Below, in pieces: positions 20,091 to 20,926 of a stretch of 20,926 nucleotides of DNA (position 1 is the first letter of the stretch; each line of letters starts with the position of its first letter). The notes under the pieces were generated by a model. That model worked only from the letters and a program-made list of their open reading frames with translations, searched no databases and was not told the origin of the DNA. The position numbers were made by a program, and so were the translations under genes. Origin of the DNA: Phoronis ovalis (lineage: Eukaryota > Phoronida > Phoronidae); NCBI GenBank assembly GCA_028565635.1, contig JAOXYB010108381.1, positions 1-20,926 on the forward strand. The letters run 5' to 3'.

Positions 20091-20411
20091 AGAAAAAAAA
20101 ATCATGTACTTCCTGTTTACAATTTGCTGAGGCTAATAAAACTACACACAAATTGATTATATAGCAGGAGGTACCGACTGATTGCATCATATCAACTTTT
20201 TTATTAAGGTGCCACATGGTGAAACCATCAACTTCTTGTTTTCGTAACAGGAATCGATTATATCGCAGCAGACACTGATTTTTTGGTGGGGTTGTGAAGC
20301 CCAGTTGAAAATTTTGGATTTGAATTGTATTTATTCTTACTGGATTTTTTTATTGCTCTAGTTGTATCCATAAATAGATTTATAAATATAGTTTGTATCC
20401 ATTAGTTTGTG

Positions 20412-20530
20412 TAAAAATGGATTGCTATTCAAAAATTGTAAAATTTTGGATTGCTACCCATATATTTCACAAAATTTGGATTGGGTTTGCTAGCTCAAAC
20501 TAAAATTTTGGATTGGGTAGGTTGTCGCAT
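20412..20530. repeat. Degenerate ~31-bp tandem repeat with AAAATTTTGGATTG core
   Basis: Cores start at about 20412, 20440, 20471 and 20502, spaced 28, 31 and 31 bp. Units share AAAATTTTGGATTG followed by GGGT or CTACCC; a related AAAATTTTGGATTT lies at about 20308. Unrelated in sequence to the intron 7 minisatellite despite a similar period. Confidence 0.75.
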
Positions 20531-20559
20531 CCCCGTATTCATAAAACCCGCCTTGAGTA

Positions 20560-20616
20560 GCCTCCCCGGGTTGCTAATAAGATATTATCCACGAAGTGGA
20601 TCCTAGGTAAGGAGGC
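20560..20616. repeat. Nested inverted repeats (cruciform-like)
   Basis: GCCTCC (20560-20565) pairs with GGAGGC (20611-20616). Inside is a perfect hairpin ATCCAC-GAA-GTGGAT (20587-20601). It does not fit a tRNA. Function unknown; possibly part of a mobile element. Confidence 0.5.
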
Positions 20617-20711
20617 CCTCTGCGGTGCGGATTATATACACGTACCAAATGAATATAAATCTAGGGAACAAAATACGGCAGCGCCGTTTATCTTAGCTGG
20701 TTTTAGGCTCT

Positions 20712-20727
20712 TGCTGCTCCCTACTGG
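20712..20727 (-). promoter_or_regulatory. CTCF-like motif
   Basis: The complement reads CCAGTAGGGAGCAGCA, which fits 15 of 16 positions of the vertebrate consensus CCASYAGRKGGCRSYR (one G to A change). CTCF is conserved across Bilateria with a similar motif. Occupancy is unproven. Confidence 0.35.
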
Positions 20728-20926
20728 CAAAGTTTTTTACGATGTTGTTGTGTGTCTTGATGTTGTGAAAATCTGGAGAGTATATTTTGTTGGAGATATT
20801 TTTAGACACAATATATTGTACTACGAAACTGTAGCGTCTCTAATGTTGGCCCGGGGGGTGGTCAATATGAAAGTGGGTACGCATGTTCCAACAAAATTTC
20901 GCGTGAAAGGGTATGTTTTTCGAACC

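Larger units (their letters stand above)
19046..20926. other. PPP4R3 upstream region, no gene recognised
   Basis: It should contain the PPP4R3 5' UTR and promoter in its left part. No TATA box is placed. The right part (about 19900-20926) is repeat-rich. The longest frame, 18962-19432 on +, overlaps exon 1 antisense and has no recognisable content. Confidence 0.65.

Noticed and set aside
20909-20926. GGTTCGAA on the - strand, resembling a tRNA box B (possible tRNA or SINE)
   Set aside because: No box A, cloverleaf or tail visible; the window ends here.

Overview
The window is animal nuclear DNA: AT-rich, intron-rich, with GT-AG introns of about 0.2 to 1.7 kb, microsatellites and minisatellites. 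It holds two protein-coding genes that point towards each other. Exons were joined by reading frame, splice signals and remembered similarity to the human proteins. The species cannot be named; intron sizes and protein divergence fit a non-vertebrate metazoan, possibly a lophotrochozoan, but that is inference.

Left part (1-5227, + strand): a compound tetranucleotide microsatellite (1 to about 190), then the last six coding exons of CFAP36 (CCDC104), a cilium-associated protein with a BART-like domain. Together they give 341 residues and the stop codon; the start codon and N-terminal exons lie left of the window. The last intron (3375-4933) contains a possible alternative terminal exon.

Middle (5228-9612): about 4.4 kb with no convincing coding sequence. 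It must hold the 3' UTRs of both convergent genes, and poly(A) signals are visible on both strands.

Right part (9613-19045, - strand): a complete 14-exon PPP4R3 (SMEK/falafel/smk-1) gene, the regulatory subunit 3 of protein phosphatase 4. The 14 exons sum to 2451 nt (816 residues) with no frame break: EVH1 domain, SMK-1/ARM-repeat core, acidic tail with a KRPRL nuclear-localisation-like motif. Intron 7 carries a 14-copy, 31-bp minisatellite that begins 12 nt after a splice donor.

Far right (19046-20926): the upstream region of PPP4R3, with a YY1-like motif over the start codon, a possible short upstream ORF, a CTCF-like site, a G-run with an 11-bp hairpin, and two degenerate tandem arrays. 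No second gene is recognisable there.

The two genes have no obvious shared biochemistry: one acts in cilia, the other in PP4 targeting. The most interesting point is the arrangement. From memory, human CFAP36 and PPP4R3B are also convergent neighbours on 2p16.1, so this may be a very old gene pair. No undescribed defence, mobile or biosynthetic system was found.
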